From Tumebacillus lacus (GTDB lineage Bacteria > Bacillota > Bacilli > Tumebacillales > Tumebacillaceae), in assembly GCF_026410385.1 (NCBI RefSeq), contig NZ_JAPMLT010000014.1, positions 1-64,000 on the forward strand: 64,000 nucleotides of DNA, given 5' to 3'. The position numbers and the translations under genes are program-made. Numbering within the stretch: the stretch's first letter is position 1; each line of letters opens with the position of its first letter. The notes below the pieces were generated by a model. It was not told where the DNA came from. It ran no database searches and was given only the letters and a program-made list of their open reading frames with translations. Below are positions 9,545-17,973 of this stretch, one piece after another.

Positions 9545-10825
9545 ATGTTGGATCCGAAGTTGTTGCGCAGTGAACCCGAACGCGTTCGTGCGGCATTGGA
9601 AGGGCGCGGTGAATCGACGGCTGCGTTGGATGAGTTTTTGGAATTGGACAAGCGTCGCCGCGAGCTGTTGGTCGAGGTCGAGCAGCTGAAGGCCCGCCGC
9701 AACGCGGTTTCGCAGGAAGTGGCGAAACTGAAGAAGGCCGGCGAGAATGCGGATGAGATCATTTTGGAAATGCGTACGGTCGGCGACCGGATTAAGGACC
9801 TGGATGATGAAGTGCGCACGGTGGAGGAACGAACGAATTATCTGCTGCTTTGTCTGCCGAATATGCCGCATGAGAGTGTGCCGTCCGGTCTGACCGAGGA
9901 TGATAATGTCGAGATCAAAAAGGTCGGGGAGCTCCGTTCGTTTGACTTTGAGCCGAAGGCTCATTGGGATCTGGCGACCGATCTGGGGATTATTGATTTT
10001 GAGGCGGCGGCGAAGATCACCGGGGCGCGTTTTTCGTTCTATAAGGGTGCCGGGGCGCGCTTGGAACGTGCGCTGATCAACTTTATGCTGGATGTGCATA
10101 CCGGGGAGCACGGGTATACGGAAGTGTTGCCGCCGTTTATTGTCAACCGGGCGTCGATGACGGGCACCGGCAATCTGCCGAAGTTTGAGGAAGATGCGTT
10201 TAAGGTGGCCGATTCGGATTATTTCTTGGCTCCGACGGCCGAGGTGCCGGTGACGAACTATTACCGGGATGAGATTTTGTCGGCCGAGCAACTGCCGGTG
10301 TACTTTGTGGCGTACACGCCGTGCTTCCGCTCGGAAGCCGGGTCGTCGGGCCGCGATACGCGCGGTCTGATCCGTCAACACCAGTTTAATAAGGTGGAGA
10401 TGGTGAAGTTTGCGCATCCGGATCAGTCGTATGCGGAGTGGGAGAAACTGGTGGGCAATGCGGAGACGATTTTGCAGCGCTTGGGCCTGCCTTATCGCGC
10501 GCTGGATATGTGCATGGGCGATCTGGGCTTCGGGGCGGCGAAGAAGACCGACCTTGAGGTGTGGATGCCGGCTGCTGATCAGTACCGGGAGATCTCGTCT
10601 TGCACGAACTTTGAGGACTTCCAGGCGCGTCGCGCCAATGTGAGATTCCGTCCGGAACAGGGTGCGAAGCCGGAGTTTGTTCATACGATCAACGGTTCCG
10701 GGCTGGCTGTGGGCCGCACGGTGGCCGCGATTTTGGAAAATTATCAGCAGGCGGACGGGTCGGTTGTGATCCCGGATGCGCTGGTGCCGTATATGGGCGG
10801 TTTGACGAAGATTTCGAAGGCGTAG
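9545..10825 (+). CDS. serS: Seryl-tRNA synthetase
   Basis: A 426-residue class II aminoacyl-tRNA synthetase that charges tRNA-Ser. It starts [18 protein letters not shown], has the N-terminal antiparallel coiled-coil arm (about 28-105) that grips the long variable arm of tRNA-Ser, then the catalytic core with motif 2 ([19 protein letters not shown]) and motif 3 ([16 protein letters not shown]). Length is typical. ATG 9545 follows gaaggag. Three tRNA-Ser genes lie 6-7 kb downstream. Confidence 0.98.
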   Translation: MLDPKLLRSEPERVRAALEGRGESTAALDEFLELDKRRRELLVEVEQLKARRNAVSQEVAKLKKAGENADEIILEMRTVGDRIKDLDDEVRTVEERTNYLLLCLPNMPHESVPSGLTEDDNVEIKKVGELRSFDFEPKAHWDLATDLGIIDFEAAAKITGARFSFYKGAGARLERALINFMLDVHTGEHGYTEVLPPFIVNRASMTGTGNLPKFEEDAFKVADSDYFLAPTAEVPVTNYYRDEILSAEQLPVYFVAYTPCFRSEAGSSGRDTRGLIRQHQFNKVEMVKFAHPDQSYAEWEKLVGNAETILQRLGLPYRALDMCMGDLGFGAAKKTDLEVWMPAADQYREISSCTNFEDFQARRANVRFRPEQGAKPEFVHTINGSGLAVGRTVAAILENYQQADGSVVIPDALVPYMGGLTKISKA

Positions 10826-10848
10826 TGGCGATTTGATATTGGTGTGTG

Positions 10849-10876
10849 ACCCCCTCCAGGTTGTGAGGGGGTTTTT
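10849..10876 (+). terminator. Intrinsic terminator after serS
   Basis: accccctc (10849-10856) pairs with gagggggt (10865-10872), followed by TTTT. It starts 23 nt after the serS stop. Confidence 0.85.
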
Positions 10877-10898
10877 AAGCGAGTGGAGGTGTTTGTTT

Positions 10899-12161
10899 TT
10901 GTTGTTTGGGATGAACAGGCGGCAGGCCGGGGTGTTTTGGGCGGTGTTTGCCCTTGGCGTGGCGTTGCGCGTGTGGATGGTGTTGGCGCAGCAGGATGAG
11001 TTGATGACCGTGTATGATGACAAGATGTATGTGGAAAGTGCGCAGCGACTCTTGGAGTCGGGGATGTTTACGTTTGGGGGCCATCATGAAAAGCCGACGG
11101 TGTTTATTCCGCCGATGTTTGTGCTGTATCTGAGCGGGGTGTTTGCTCTGTTTGGGTCGGGGGATGTCGGCCTGACGGTGGCGCGCCTTGGCGCGGTGCT
11201 GATCGGGTCGCTGGTGATGCTGCTGGTGGTGAAACTGGCGTCGCAGATGGGGCGCGTCTGGATGGGCGTGGCGGCGGCCGGTTTGGTGGCGGTGTTTCCG
11301 CCGCTGGTGCTGTCGAGCTCTGTGCTGTTGACGGAGACGCCGTTTGCGATGATGGTGTTGCTGTTTTTGATTTTGTTGTTGAAGGCGATCGAGTCGGGAC
11401 GGATGAAGGATTTTGTCTGGGCCGGGGTGTTGCTCGGGCTGACGACGTTGACGAGGCCGACGATCGCTCTGTTCCCGATTGTGGTCGGGCTGTATCTCTG
11501 GGGGCATTCGCGGTACGGGTTTAAGAAGGCGTTTGTGGTGGGGACGGTGCTGGTGGTCACGCTGTTTGCGGTGCTGAGTCCGTGGATTGTGCGCAATTAC
11601 GTGCATTTTGACCGGTTCATTCCGTTGACGAAGGCGAGCGGCAATCCGTTTTTGACCGGGACGTATATCAATAATGATGTGTGGGGGCAAGGGACCGACC
11701 CGGAGTTTCCCGATTATCCGCTCGGGTGGAAGAAGGTGCCGGGCGATCTGGTCGCCACCGATGATCTGTTGATGGAGATGGGGAAGAAGCGGCTGCGGGA
11801 GGAGTTTTCGAAAGATCCGCGGGCGATGATCGAGTGGTATACGGTGGGGAAGCTCAAACTGTTTTGGTGGGAGCCGTTTGATTGGAGCGATGTGCTGAAG
11901 GAGTGGATGGAGCCGATTACGGCGGTGCATCGGGTGTTGATTGCGGTCGGTTTTGCAGGGTGTGCGGTGGCTCTGTGGAGACGTGTGCCGTATGCGCCGC
12001 TGGTGGCGATGCTGTTTGTTTATTTGACGGTGTTGCAGATGGTGTATGTGACCACGCCGCGGTATGCGGTGCCGCTTTTGCCGTTTTTGTTTTTGTTTGT
12101 CGGGTACCCGTGGACGGGGGAGGAAAAATTTTTGTCGAAGGGTACACCCATAAATGAATAG
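10899..12161 (+). CDS. GT39/ArnT-like membrane glycosyltransferase
   Basis: About 420 residues with some ten hydrophobic helices. The first extracytoplasmic loop contains the acidic pair typical of polyprenyl-phosphate-sugar-dependent GT-C enzymes (YDDKMYVESAQRLLESG), followed by FIPPMFVLYLSG. TRPTIALFP and PWIVRNYVHFDRFIPLT are characteristic of the PMT_2/ArnT-like family, which transfers a sugar from an undecaprenyl or dolichyl phosphate carrier to a lipid or protein outside the membrane. Acceptor unknown. The start is unclear: ggaggt ends at 10890 and in-frame TTG codons occur at 10899 and 10902, whereas the first ATG (10911) is 20 nt away; TTG 10899 has the best spacing. The last residues are polar (GEEKFLSKGTPINE). 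Confidence 0.72.
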   Translation: MLFGMNRRQAGVFWAVFALGVALRVWMVLAQQDELMTVYDDKMYVESAQRLLESGMFTFGGHHEKPTVFIPPMFVLYLSGVFALFGSGDVGLTVARLGAVLIGSLVMLLVVKLASQMGRVWMGVAAAGLVAVFPPLVLSSSVLLTETPFAMMVLLFLILLLKAIESGRMKDFVWAGVLLGLTTLTRPTIALFPIVVGLYLWGHSRYGFKKAFVVGTVLVVTLFAVLSPWIVRNYVHFDRFIPLTKASGNPFLTGTYINNDVWGQGTDPEFPDYPLGWKKVPGDLVATDDLLMEMGKKRLREEFSKDPRAMIEWYTVGKLKLFWWEPFDWSDVLKEWMEPITAVHRVLIAVGFAGCAVALWRRVPYAPLVAMLFVYLTVLQMVYVTTPRYAVPLLPFLFLFVGYPWTGEEKFLSKGTPINE

Positions 12162-12215
12162 GGTACTCTCGTAGGTTATAGCAAGAAACATAACCACCGA
12201 GAGGATGACAAATTG

Positions 12216-13295
12216 ATGAAACTTACAAAGAAACTGATTTCTTCTGCTCTGATCGCTACGCTCGTGATGTCGCCGGTTGCGGCGCTTGCGGAAGGGACCG
12301 ATGCAAGCACGACGACCACCACGGAGACGACGACCACGACTGAAACTGATACGACGACCGAAACCGATAAGACGGATGAAGGTGACATTCAAGTCGGCCT
12401 GACGCCGGATCGCTTCCTCTACTTCTTCAAGCAACTGGTGCGCGACATCAACCTGATGATCACGACCGATGATCAGAAGGAAGCGGAACTGCTGCTCAAG
12501 TACGCGAATGAAAAGGCTGCGGAGCTGAAAGTTCTGGCGGAGCAAGGCAACACCGATTACAACGAAGAGCAGATGGCGGAGATCGAGGAACTGCTGATCG
12601 AAGCGGCTGAACTGCTCGGCGCTGAAGACGGTACGGAGGAAGACGGTACCGAAGAAGACGGCACGACCACTCCGGAAGATGGCACGACCACTCCGGAAGA
12701 TGCCACGACCACTCCGGAAGACGGTACGACCACTCCGGAAGACGGTACGACCACTCCGGAAGACGGCACGACGCCGCCTGCTGATGACACGACCACCCCG
12801 CCGGCTGACGAGGAAGAGCAAGAAGAGGGCTCGATGGGTCCGGAGCATGCGCTCGTCGTCCTGAAGGGTCTGCTCGATAAACTGCCGGAGCAAGGTCGCA
12901 AAGGCGTAGAGAACGCGATCAAGCAACTGGAGAAGAACATCGAGAAGAAGCAGAAGAAAGCGGCGAAGAAGAAGCAAAAGGGTGAGGAAGAGACCCAAGA
13001 GCCGACCCCGGCTCCGACTCCGGCACCGGAAGAGCCGACCACCGGCGAACCGAACACGACCGTCCCGGCTCCTGGCACCGTGACTCCGGACGCTGACACC
13101 ACCACCGAGGGTGATGCGACCACCACGACCCCGGTTCCGGCTGCGATCACCACCGAGGTGAAAGTGGAAGGCGAAAAGAAAGAGAAGCAAAACAACGGCC
13201 TGCACAAAGGCCATGACAAGCAAGAAGAAAAGGGCAACAAAGAAAACAACGGCAAGTCCGAAGGCAAAGGCGAGCACGGCAACGGCAAGAACTAA
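12216..13295 (+). CDS. Secreted DUF5667 protein with PEDGTTT repeats
   Basis: A 359-residue exported protein. A clear signal peptide (KKLISSALIATLVMSPVAALA) is followed by a Thr-rich stretch, a helical DUF5667-like segment (LTPDRFLYFFKQLVRDINLM to EKAAELKVLAEQGN), a tandem-repeat linker of 7-residue units (PEDGTTT and variants), a second helical segment with lysine-rich coiled coil, and a Pro/Thr-rich then Lys/Gly/Asn-rich tail (GKGEHGNGKN). DUF5667 proteins are predicted extracellular proteins of unknown role. No LPXTG or SLH anchor is seen. ATG 12216 chosen; TTG 12213 has slightly better Shine-Dalgarno spacing. Gene ends 11 nt before a strong terminator. Confidence 0.75.
   Translation: MKLTKKLISSALIATLVMSPVAALAEGTDASTTTTTETTTTTETDTTTETDKTDEGDIQVGLTPDRFLYFFKQLVRDINLMITTDDQKEAELLLKYANEKAAELKVLAEQGNTDYNEEQMAEIEELLIEAAELLGAEDGTEEDGTEEDGTTTPEDGTTTPEDATTTPEDGTTTPEDGTTTPEDGTTPPADDTTTPPADEEEQEEGSMGPEHALVVLKGLLDKLPEQGRKGVENAIKQLEKNIEKKQKKAAKKKQKGEEETQEPTPAPTPAPEEPTTGEPNTTVPAPGTVTPDADTTTEGDATTTTPVPAAITTEVKVEGEKKEKQNNGLHKGHDKQEEKGNKENNGKSEGKGEHGNGKN
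12628..12790 (+). repeat. In-frame tandem repeats, 21-nt unit
   Basis: Within the DUF5667 gene, EEDGT units (15 nt) expand into six units of about 21 nt encoding PEDGTTT, with one PEDATTT variant. All changes keep the reading frame, and synonymous differences (ggt/ggc, gac/gat) show that the array is not freshly duplicated throughout. Such arrays vary in copy number between strains. Confidence 0.85.
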
Positions 13296-13306
13296 CGAAT
13301 AACAGG

Positions 13307-13347
13307 AAAGCCCGCGACCTCACGCATCACGTGGTCGCGGGCTTTTT
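13307..13347 (+). terminator. Intrinsic terminator after the DUF5667 gene
   Basis: A 13-bp stem (13307-13319 with 13333-13345) and T-run. Confidence 0.9.
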
Positions 13348-13449
13348 CTGCGGCAAGGGAAGAGCGGGAGGCAGGGCTCGACGGAATGCGAGATATACCG
13401 GAGAATTTCTTGCGATATGGAAGGATAGAGGTCGCGGGCGGCCGTCGGG

Positions 13450-13488
13450 AGAAAAGGAAAACCGCCGATGATGTGTCATCGGCGGTTT
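13450..13488 (-). terminator. Intrinsic terminator of dgk-dck
   Basis: A 13-bp stem (13459-13471 with 13476-13488). Read on the minus strand it is followed by TTTTCCTTTT, placing it 15 nt after the dck stop. Confidence 0.85.
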
Positions 13489-13502
13489 CTGCTCCCTCTG
13501 TG

Positions 13503-14183
13503 TCAGACGCGGAGGCGTCGGTTGCTTTGGGAGATGCGTTGGGCGACTTTGTCGAGGACGTGGTGGATGGACGTTTTGTCGTCGACGACGTCGTACTCGT
13601 TGATGTTGATCCGCACGACCGGGCAGGCCGTGAAGTTGTTGATCCAGTCTTCGTAGCGGTTGTACATCTCTTCCCAATACTCGATGGCGGTGTTTTGCTC
13701 CATCGGGCGGCCGCGCTCTTTGATGCGGGTCAGGACGTCGTCAAAGCTGCCTTCGAGATAGATCAGCACGTCCGGATGCGGGAAGTACGGGGTCATGATC
13801 ATCGCTTCAAACAGCGACGTGTACGTGCTGTAGTCGGTCTGGCTCATCTTGCCTTGCTCAAACAGCATGCGGGCAAAGATGCCGGTGTCCTCGTAGACGG
13901 AACGGTCTTGGACGAACCCGCCGCCATATTCGAAGATGCGCTTTTGTTCTTTGAAGCGTTCAGCGAGGAAGTAGACCTGCAGATGGAAGCTCCACTTTTC
14001 AAAGTCGCTGTAGAACAGATCGAGATACGGGTTGGTGTCGACTTTCTCCAGCGAAGTGCGGAAGCCGAGCGTGTCGGCCAGCGCCATCGTGATCGTCGAT
14101 TTGCCGACGCCGACCGTGCCGCCGATGGTGATCACCGCATCGCGCGGAATGCCGAATTTTTCACTGAGTGCGGAGTTATGCAT
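13503..14183 (-). CDS. dck: Deoxyadenosine/deoxycytidine kinase
   Basis: A 226-residue deoxynucleoside kinase that phosphorylates salvaged deoxyadenosine and deoxycytidine. Walker A is GGTVGVGKST; the family EKVDTNPYL segment, the DRS motif in FVQDRSVYEDTGIFA, and the LID-type arginine-rich segment RIKERGRPMEQN are all present. The start overlaps the end of dgk by 8 nt (14176-14183), so the two are translationally coupled. The two differ most in the N-terminal substrate region. Confidence 0.93.
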   Translation of the reverse strand: MHNSALSEKFGIPRDAVITIGGTVGVGKSTITMALADTLGFRTSLEKVDTNPYLDLFYSDFEKWSFHLQVYFLAERFKEQKRIFEYGGGFVQDRSVYEDTGIFARMLFEQGKMSQTDYSTYTSLFEAMIMTPYFPHPDVLIYLEGSFDDVLTRIKERGRPMEQNTAIEYWEEMYNRYEDWINNFTACPVVRININEYDVVDDKTSIHHVLDKVAQRISQSNRRLRV

Positions 14184-14820
14184 GTGTAGGTTGCTCCTTC
14201 TTTAGGATTGCGTCGATCTGTTGGAAGATGAAATCCAGGTCCTCCGGCCGCTCCACAAAGTCGAGCTTGTCGCCGTCGAGCACGAGAATCGGCACGTCAG
14301 GATGCTCCACGGAGTAACGTTCCAAGAAGACTTCATAGTCATCGCGCAAATTGCGAATGTAGTTCGGGTCCATGTTTTGCTCGATGGAACGGTTGCGCTT
14401 GGCAATCCGGCCCATGATCGTCTCCACGCTGGCGGTCAAGTGGACGATGAGCGAAGCCTGAGGCATGTCGGCCGTCAGGATGTCGTAAATCGACAAGTAT
14501 TTGTCTAACTCGCCGGCAGACAGCGTGCGGCGGGCGAAGATGGTGTTTTTAAAGATGTTGTAGTCCGAAACGACCGATTGGTCGCGCTGCAAGTATTGTT
14601 TGGAGAGATCGTTCAGCTGCTTGTACCGGTTGCAGAGAAAGAACATCTCAGTCTGAAAGCTCCACTCGTCGATATTGTCGTAAAAACGCCCGAGGAACGG
14701 GTTTTCTTCGACGATCTCCTGGAGAAGATGGAATCCGTAGCGCGCGTTGATCAGGCGGGCGAGCGAAGTCTTGCCCACTCCGATCGGACCTTCAACGGTA
14801 ATAAACTGGGGTAACGACAT
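14176..14820 (-). CDS. dgk: Deoxyguanosine kinase
   Basis: A 214-residue paralogue of the downstream kinase, matching YaaG of B. subtilis, which phosphorylates deoxyguanosine. Walker A is EGPIGVGKTS; VEENPFLGRFYDN, the SVVSDYNIFKNTIFA segment (the DRS position reads SDY) and RIAKRNRSIEQNMD are present. ATG 14820 lies just after aggaggg on the minus strand; an upstream ATG (14841) would place the ribosome site inside the gene. First gene of a two-gene operon. Confidence 0.92.
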   Translation of the reverse strand: MSLPQFITVEGPIGVGKTSLARLINARYGFHLLQEIVEENPFLGRFYDNIDEWSFQTEMFFLCNRYKQLNDLSKQYLQRDQSVVSDYNIFKNTIFARRTLSAGELDKYLSIYDILTADMPQASLIVHLTASVETIMGRIAKRNRSIEQNMDPNYIRNLRDDYEVFLERYSVEHPDVPILVLDGDKLDFVERPEDLDFIFQQIDAILKKEQPTHA

Positions 14821-15016
14821 CGAAGTCCCTCCTGCAAGCATTGTCAGGATGACATTGTAACATAGTCTCCGTATTTATTGAATGGATCAAAAGGTTGTCA
14901 TTTCGAAGTTTGGCGAAAGAAGTCGACGTGGACAGGTTCTCACGCGCCGATTCGTCATGGAAGGACAGAATCGTGTATAATAGGCAGGTAGATTTTCAGA
15001 GAGGGGTCAGCAATCG

Positions 15017-15262
15017 ATGGCTTTTTGGATCAATGTTATCTTGTTCGCAGTTTGCATGATCATACAGGCGATCGCGTTTCATCGCGTCGCGTTTGGCCGC
15101 GCGGTGTTCATCACGGTGGCGATGTTCTTCTTCACCGGCCTCGTCTTCATCGCGCCGAACGCGCCGCGCTTTTTGGTGTGGTTCCTTTACGCGGTCACGT
15201 GGGGCTATACGCTGTTCATGACGGTCTACGCCATCAATCGCCTGCGTCAACGCAACAAGTAA
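15017..15262 (+). CDS. Small membrane protein, 81 residues
   Basis: Three hydrophobic helices (INVILFAVCMIIQAIAFH, FITVAMFFFTGLVFIAP, WFLYAVTWGYTLFMTVYAI) with a basic C terminus (RLRQRNK). Start ATG 15017 follows agaggggtc. A TATAAT at 14976-14981 may be its -10 box. No family recognised. It precedes the tRNA cluster on the same strand and could be transcribed with it. Confidence 0.6.
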   Translation: MAFWINVILFAVCMIIQAIAFHRVAFGRAVFITVAMFFFTGLVFIAPNAPRFLVWFLYAVTWGYTLFMTVYAINRLRQRNK

Positions 15263-15307
15263 CACTTGCAAATGAGGCGGAAATGATGTAATATAGAGCG
15301 CGGACAC

Positions 15308-15398
15308 GGAGAGTTGGCCGAGTCGGTCGAAGGCGCTCCCCTGCTAAGGGAGTATACTGGAAACAGTATCGAGGGTTCGAATCCCTTGCTCTCCGCCA
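15308..15398 (+). tRNA. tRNA-Ser (GCT)
   Basis: 91 nt including encoded CCA. Acceptor ggagagt pairs with gctctcc; anticodon loop CTGCTAA gives anticodon GCT (codons AGC/AGT). It has a long variable arm (tatactggaaacagtat) and the T-loop ttcgaat. Confidence 0.95.
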
Positions 15399-15401
15399 TC
15401 C

Positions 15402-15478
15402 GTGCCCATAGCTCAGCCGGATAGAGCGTTTGACTACGAATCAAAAGGTCGGGAGTTCGAATCTCTCTGGGCACGCCA
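15402..15478 (+). tRNA. tRNA-Arg (ACG)
   Basis: 77 nt with encoded CCA. Acceptor gtgccca/tgggcac; anticodon loop CTACGAA gives ACG, whose first base is normally deaminated to inosine by TadA, encoded 150 nt downstream. Confidence 0.95.
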
Positions 15479-15495
15479 TCTTTTTCGCAAGTATG

Positions 15496-15521
15496 AACCT
15501 CACCCGCCGGTGAGGTTTTTT
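15496..15521 (+). terminator. Intrinsic terminator between tRNA-Arg genes
   Basis: aacctcacc (15496-15504) pairs with ggtgaggtt (15509-15517), then TTTT. The next tRNA starts 3 nt later, so it needs another promoter or relies on readthrough. Confidence 0.75.
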
Positions 15522-15523
15522 AC

Positions 15524-15602
15524 GCACCCGTAGCTCAGGCGGATAGAGCGATCGTTTCCTAAACGATGTCTTGGGGGGGTTCGAATCCCTCCGGGTGCGC
15601 CA
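15524..15602 (+). tRNA. tRNA-Arg (CCT)
   Basis: 79 nt with encoded CCA. Acceptor gcacccg/cgggtgc; stem atcgt/acgat encloses loop TTCCTAA, giving anticodon CCT (codon AGG). A run of seven Gs spans the variable loop and T stem. Confidence 0.93.
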
Positions 15603-15627
15603 TACTGAAGGAAGAGGTGGGAAAGAC

Positions 15628-16086
15628 GTGACGGAACATGAGCAGTGGATGCGAGAGGCTCTTAAGGAAGCTGAGATCGCAGCCTCCTACGGCGAGGTGC
15701 CGATCGGCGCTGTGATCGTCCGAGACGGAGAGATCATCGCTCGCGGCCACAACCGGCGCGAGACGTGGAAAGATCCGACCGCCCATGCCGAAACGATCGC
15801 GATCCGCGAAGCGGCCCGCGTGCTCGGCGGATGGAGATTGACAAACTGTCGGCTTTATGTTACTTTAGAACCGTGCCCCATGTGCGCAGGATCGATCCTT
15901 TTGTCCCGAGTGGACGAGGTGTTCATCGGTGCGATGGATGCCAAGGGCGGTGCAGTCGGTTCGCAGACGAACCTGCTCGACACCGACGCTTGGAACCACC
16001 GACCGGAAATTACCACTGGCATACTGGCGGATGCATGTAGTATGATGTTGAAGGAGTTCTTCCGGAATATGCGGAAGAAACGCTAG
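15628..16086 (+). CDS. tadA: tRNA-specific adenosine deaminase
   Basis: A 152-residue cytidine/deoxycytidylate deaminase-fold enzyme that converts A34 to inosine in tRNA-Arg(ACG), a substrate encoded next door. Zinc and proton-shuttle residues are in place: HAE (His53, Glu55) and PCPMC (Cys83, Cys86). The conserved GAVGSQTNLL-like segment reads GGAVGSQTNLLDTD. Start is GTG 15628 with gaggtgg upstream; the nearest in-frame ATG (15649) would cut the conserved first helix. Confidence 0.95.
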   Translation: MTEHEQWMREALKEAEIAASYGEVPIGAVIVRDGEIIARGHNRRETWKDPTAHAETIAIREAARVLGGWRLTNCRLYVTLEPCPMCAGSILLSRVDEVFIGAMDAKGGAVGSQTNLLDTDAWNHRPEITTGILADACSMMLKEFFRNMRKKR

Positions 16087-16112
16087 CAGTACGAACTGAT
16101 CGTTTTTATCAC

Positions 16113-16202
16113 GGAGAGATGTCTGAGGGGTCGAAAGAGCTCGCCTCGAAAGCGAGTGGGCCTTAACGGGTCCCGTGGGTTCGAATCCCACTCTCTCCGC
16201 CA
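16113..16202 (+). tRNA. tRNA-Ser (CGA)
   Basis: 90 nt with encoded CCA. Anticodon stem ctcgc/gcgag with loop CTCGAAA gives CGA (codon TCG); long variable arm present; acceptor ggagaga/tctctcc. Confidence 0.94.
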
Positions 16203-16215
16203 TTTTTTTGTCTCT

Positions 16216-16307
16216 GGAGAGGTGTCCGAGTTTGGTCGAAGGAGCACGATTGGAAATCGTGTAGGCGGGAAACCGTCTCAGGGGTTCGAATCCCCTCCTC
16301 TCCGCCA
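16216..16307 (+). tRNA. tRNA-Ser (GGA)
   Basis: 92 nt with encoded CCA. Stem cacga/tcgtg with loop TTGGAAA gives GGA (codons TCC/TCT); long variable arm (taggcgggaaaccgtct). Confidence 0.94.
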
Positions 16308-16331
16308 TCAGTTTCAAAACTTAAAAGTTTT

Positions 16332-16597
16332 GTCGTGCTAGACGGGGAGGTAGCGGTGCCCTGTAACCCGCAATCCGCTACAGCGGGGTTGATGTCTGGT
16401 CGAGGGGCACTCTCTGTAGGGCCTGGGCTTGGCAAGTGGTGTTGAGGATTGGGTCCCACGCAACGTTGTCTCCTGAACCGTGTCAGGACCGGAAGGTAGC
16501 AGCACTAAGGGAATCGCAGCGTGTGCCGTGGGTGCGCCTGGTCTGAGCTAACTGCCGAGCGCCGTCTATAGAGGTGTTTCGAAGCCAGATGCACGAC
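16332..16597 (+). ncRNA. Signal recognition particle RNA (long, Bacillus type)
   Basis: About 266 nt. The ends gtcgtgc (16332-16338) and gcacgac (16591-16597) pair. The Alu-domain start resembles B. subtilis scRNA (ggaggtagcggtgccctgta), and the S-domain core with the Ffh-binding site is intact: gtgtcaggaccggaaggtag then cagcactaagggaa. Position after tadA and the tRNA-Ser genes and before dnaX is conserved. Confidence 0.95.
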
Positions 16598-16614
16598 GAT
16601 AATTTTTTCATAGG

Positions 16615-16649
16615 ACAGGTCCGGCGTTTCGACGCGGGCCTGTTTTTTA
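16615..16649 (+). terminator. Intrinsic terminator after SRP RNA
   Basis: acaggtcc (16615-16622) pairs with gggcctgt (16636-16643), with an inner gcg/cgc pair, followed by six Ts. Confidence 0.88.
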
Positions 16650-16754
16650 TTTATTTTTTTATCCGTCCTTTCTCGACAGGAAGAGACAGGCTTCATCAAA
16701 GGAGAAACCCCGGCAGGAGTAGAATTTTTCCCGTAATAGAGGGGAGGGATGTTC

Positions 16755-17825
16755 ATGTCGGTAACAAAGTCTCCTGTTTTCTGTCTGGATGATCTGGTGA
16801 TCGAATGCTATCGGGACGCAGCGGCGGTGATCGGGTATGATCTGCAACTCCTCGCTGCCAACAAAGCGATGGCCGATGTGCTGCCCGGTAACTTTGCGGA
16901 CCGGTGCCCGCTGCCGTTGCAGGATGTGCTGCCGGCGGTGTATGAAGAGTACGGCTGGATCGAGCAGGTCGTGCGCGAACGGCACTGTGTGCACAATCGG
17001 GTGTTGAACTTTGTGCGGGGTGGCCGGACGCGGACGTATCTGGTCGGTTCGCATCAGATCTATGATCGCCAGGGGAAGCCGGTGGGCATCCTCGTGTTTA
17101 TGAAAGATATCGGCAACGTCGTGTCGTTGGAACATACGGTGCATCACAATGAAAAGCTGGCGACGGTCGGCAAGATCGCCGCCGGGGTGGCGCATGAGAT
17201 CCGCAATCCGCTGACGTCGATCAAGGGTTTTTTGCAGATCATGCGCCATGATCTGCTGGAGAACGACATGCACAAGGCGCATTCGTTTACCGATGTGATG
17301 CTCAGCGAGATCGAGCGGGTGAACGGGCTGGTCGGCGAGTTGCTTCTGCTCTCGAAGCCGCGGGAGATGAAGATGGAGAGGCTCGATGCCAAGGAACTGA
17401 TCGAGTCGCTGGCTCCGCTGATCTCCAGCGAGGCGATCTTGCACAACATCGAGTTTCATCTGGGTCTGCAGTCGGTGCCGAAGATCATGGCCGACCGGGA
17501 ACTGGTCAAACAGGTGCTGGTCAATCTGATGAAAAACGGCATCGAAGCGATGAGCGAGACGCAAGGCGGCACCCTTACGATCACCAATTCGTACGTGGCC
17601 GAAGAGCGGATGGTGCGCATCGAGATCCGCGACTCGGGGCCGGGCATCCCGCATTACCTGCTCGACCGGATCTTCGACGCGTTTTTCACGACCAAGGAGA
17701 CGGGGACGGGGCTTGGTCTGCCGATCTGTCAGCGGCTGGTCAGCGACATGGGCGGTCAGATCAAGGTGACGTCAAAAGGATACGGGACGACGTTTGCCGT
17801 GTGGCTGCCGGTGGCAGGGGAATAA
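16755..17825 (+). CDS. PAS-domain sensor histidine kinase (sporulation-kinase type)
   Basis: A 356-residue kinase without membrane helices. An N-terminal PAS-like domain (about 18-120; YDLQLLAANKAMADVLPGN) is followed by HisKA with His147 in GVAHEIRNPLTSIKGFLQ and a HATPase domain with N box (VLVNLMKNGIEAM), G1 (RDSGPGIP) and G2 (TGTGLGLPICQRL). The H-box wording is that of the KinA-E family that phosphorylates Spo0F, so a role in starting sporulation is plausible, but no response regulator is adjacent. ATG 16755 lies 6 nt after ggggaggg; ATG 16749 would abut it. Confidence 0.85.
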   Translation: MSVTKSPVFCLDDLVIECYRDAAAVIGYDLQLLAANKAMADVLPGNFADRCPLPLQDVLPAVYEEYGWIEQVVRERHCVHNRVLNFVRGGRTRTYLVGSHQIYDRQGKPVGILVFMKDIGNVVSLEHTVHHNEKLATVGKIAAGVAHEIRNPLTSIKGFLQIMRHDLLENDMHKAHSFTDVMLSEIERVNGLVGELLLLSKPREMKMERLDAKELIESLAPLISSEAILHNIEFHLGLQSVPKIMADRELVKQVLVNLMKNGIEAMSETQGGTLTITNSYVAEERMVRIEIRDSGPGIPHYLLDRIFDAFFTTKETGTGLGLPICQRLVSDMGGQIKVTSKGYGTTFAVWLPVAGE

Positions 17826-17837
17826 GAGGGAAACGAG

Positions 17838-17869
17838 ACATCTGCGCACGGGAGCGCAGGTGTTTTTTT
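17838..17869 (+). terminator. Intrinsic terminator after the PAS kinase gene
   Basis: acatctgcgc (17838-17847) pairs with gcgcaggtgt (17854-17863), then TTTTTT. Confidence 0.88.
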
Positions 17870-17973
17870 GCGGAGTGGCGTTTTTGCTTTCCGATGCCTT
17901 CTATGATAATCTGTAGGTTGGAACATTCTATGTAAAATCCTATGTATAACAAGGAAGGGAGGGGCTCGCTCTT

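Noticed and set aside
12628-12790. Tandem repeats that might be a CRISPR array
   Set aside because: Units are contiguous, without unique spacers, and encode an in-frame PEDGTTT repeat.
15308-16307. tRNA cluster as an attachment site for a mobile element
   Set aside because: All five tRNAs are complete, no partial tRNA duplicates occur downstream, and tadA, SRP RNA and dnaX follow in conserved order.
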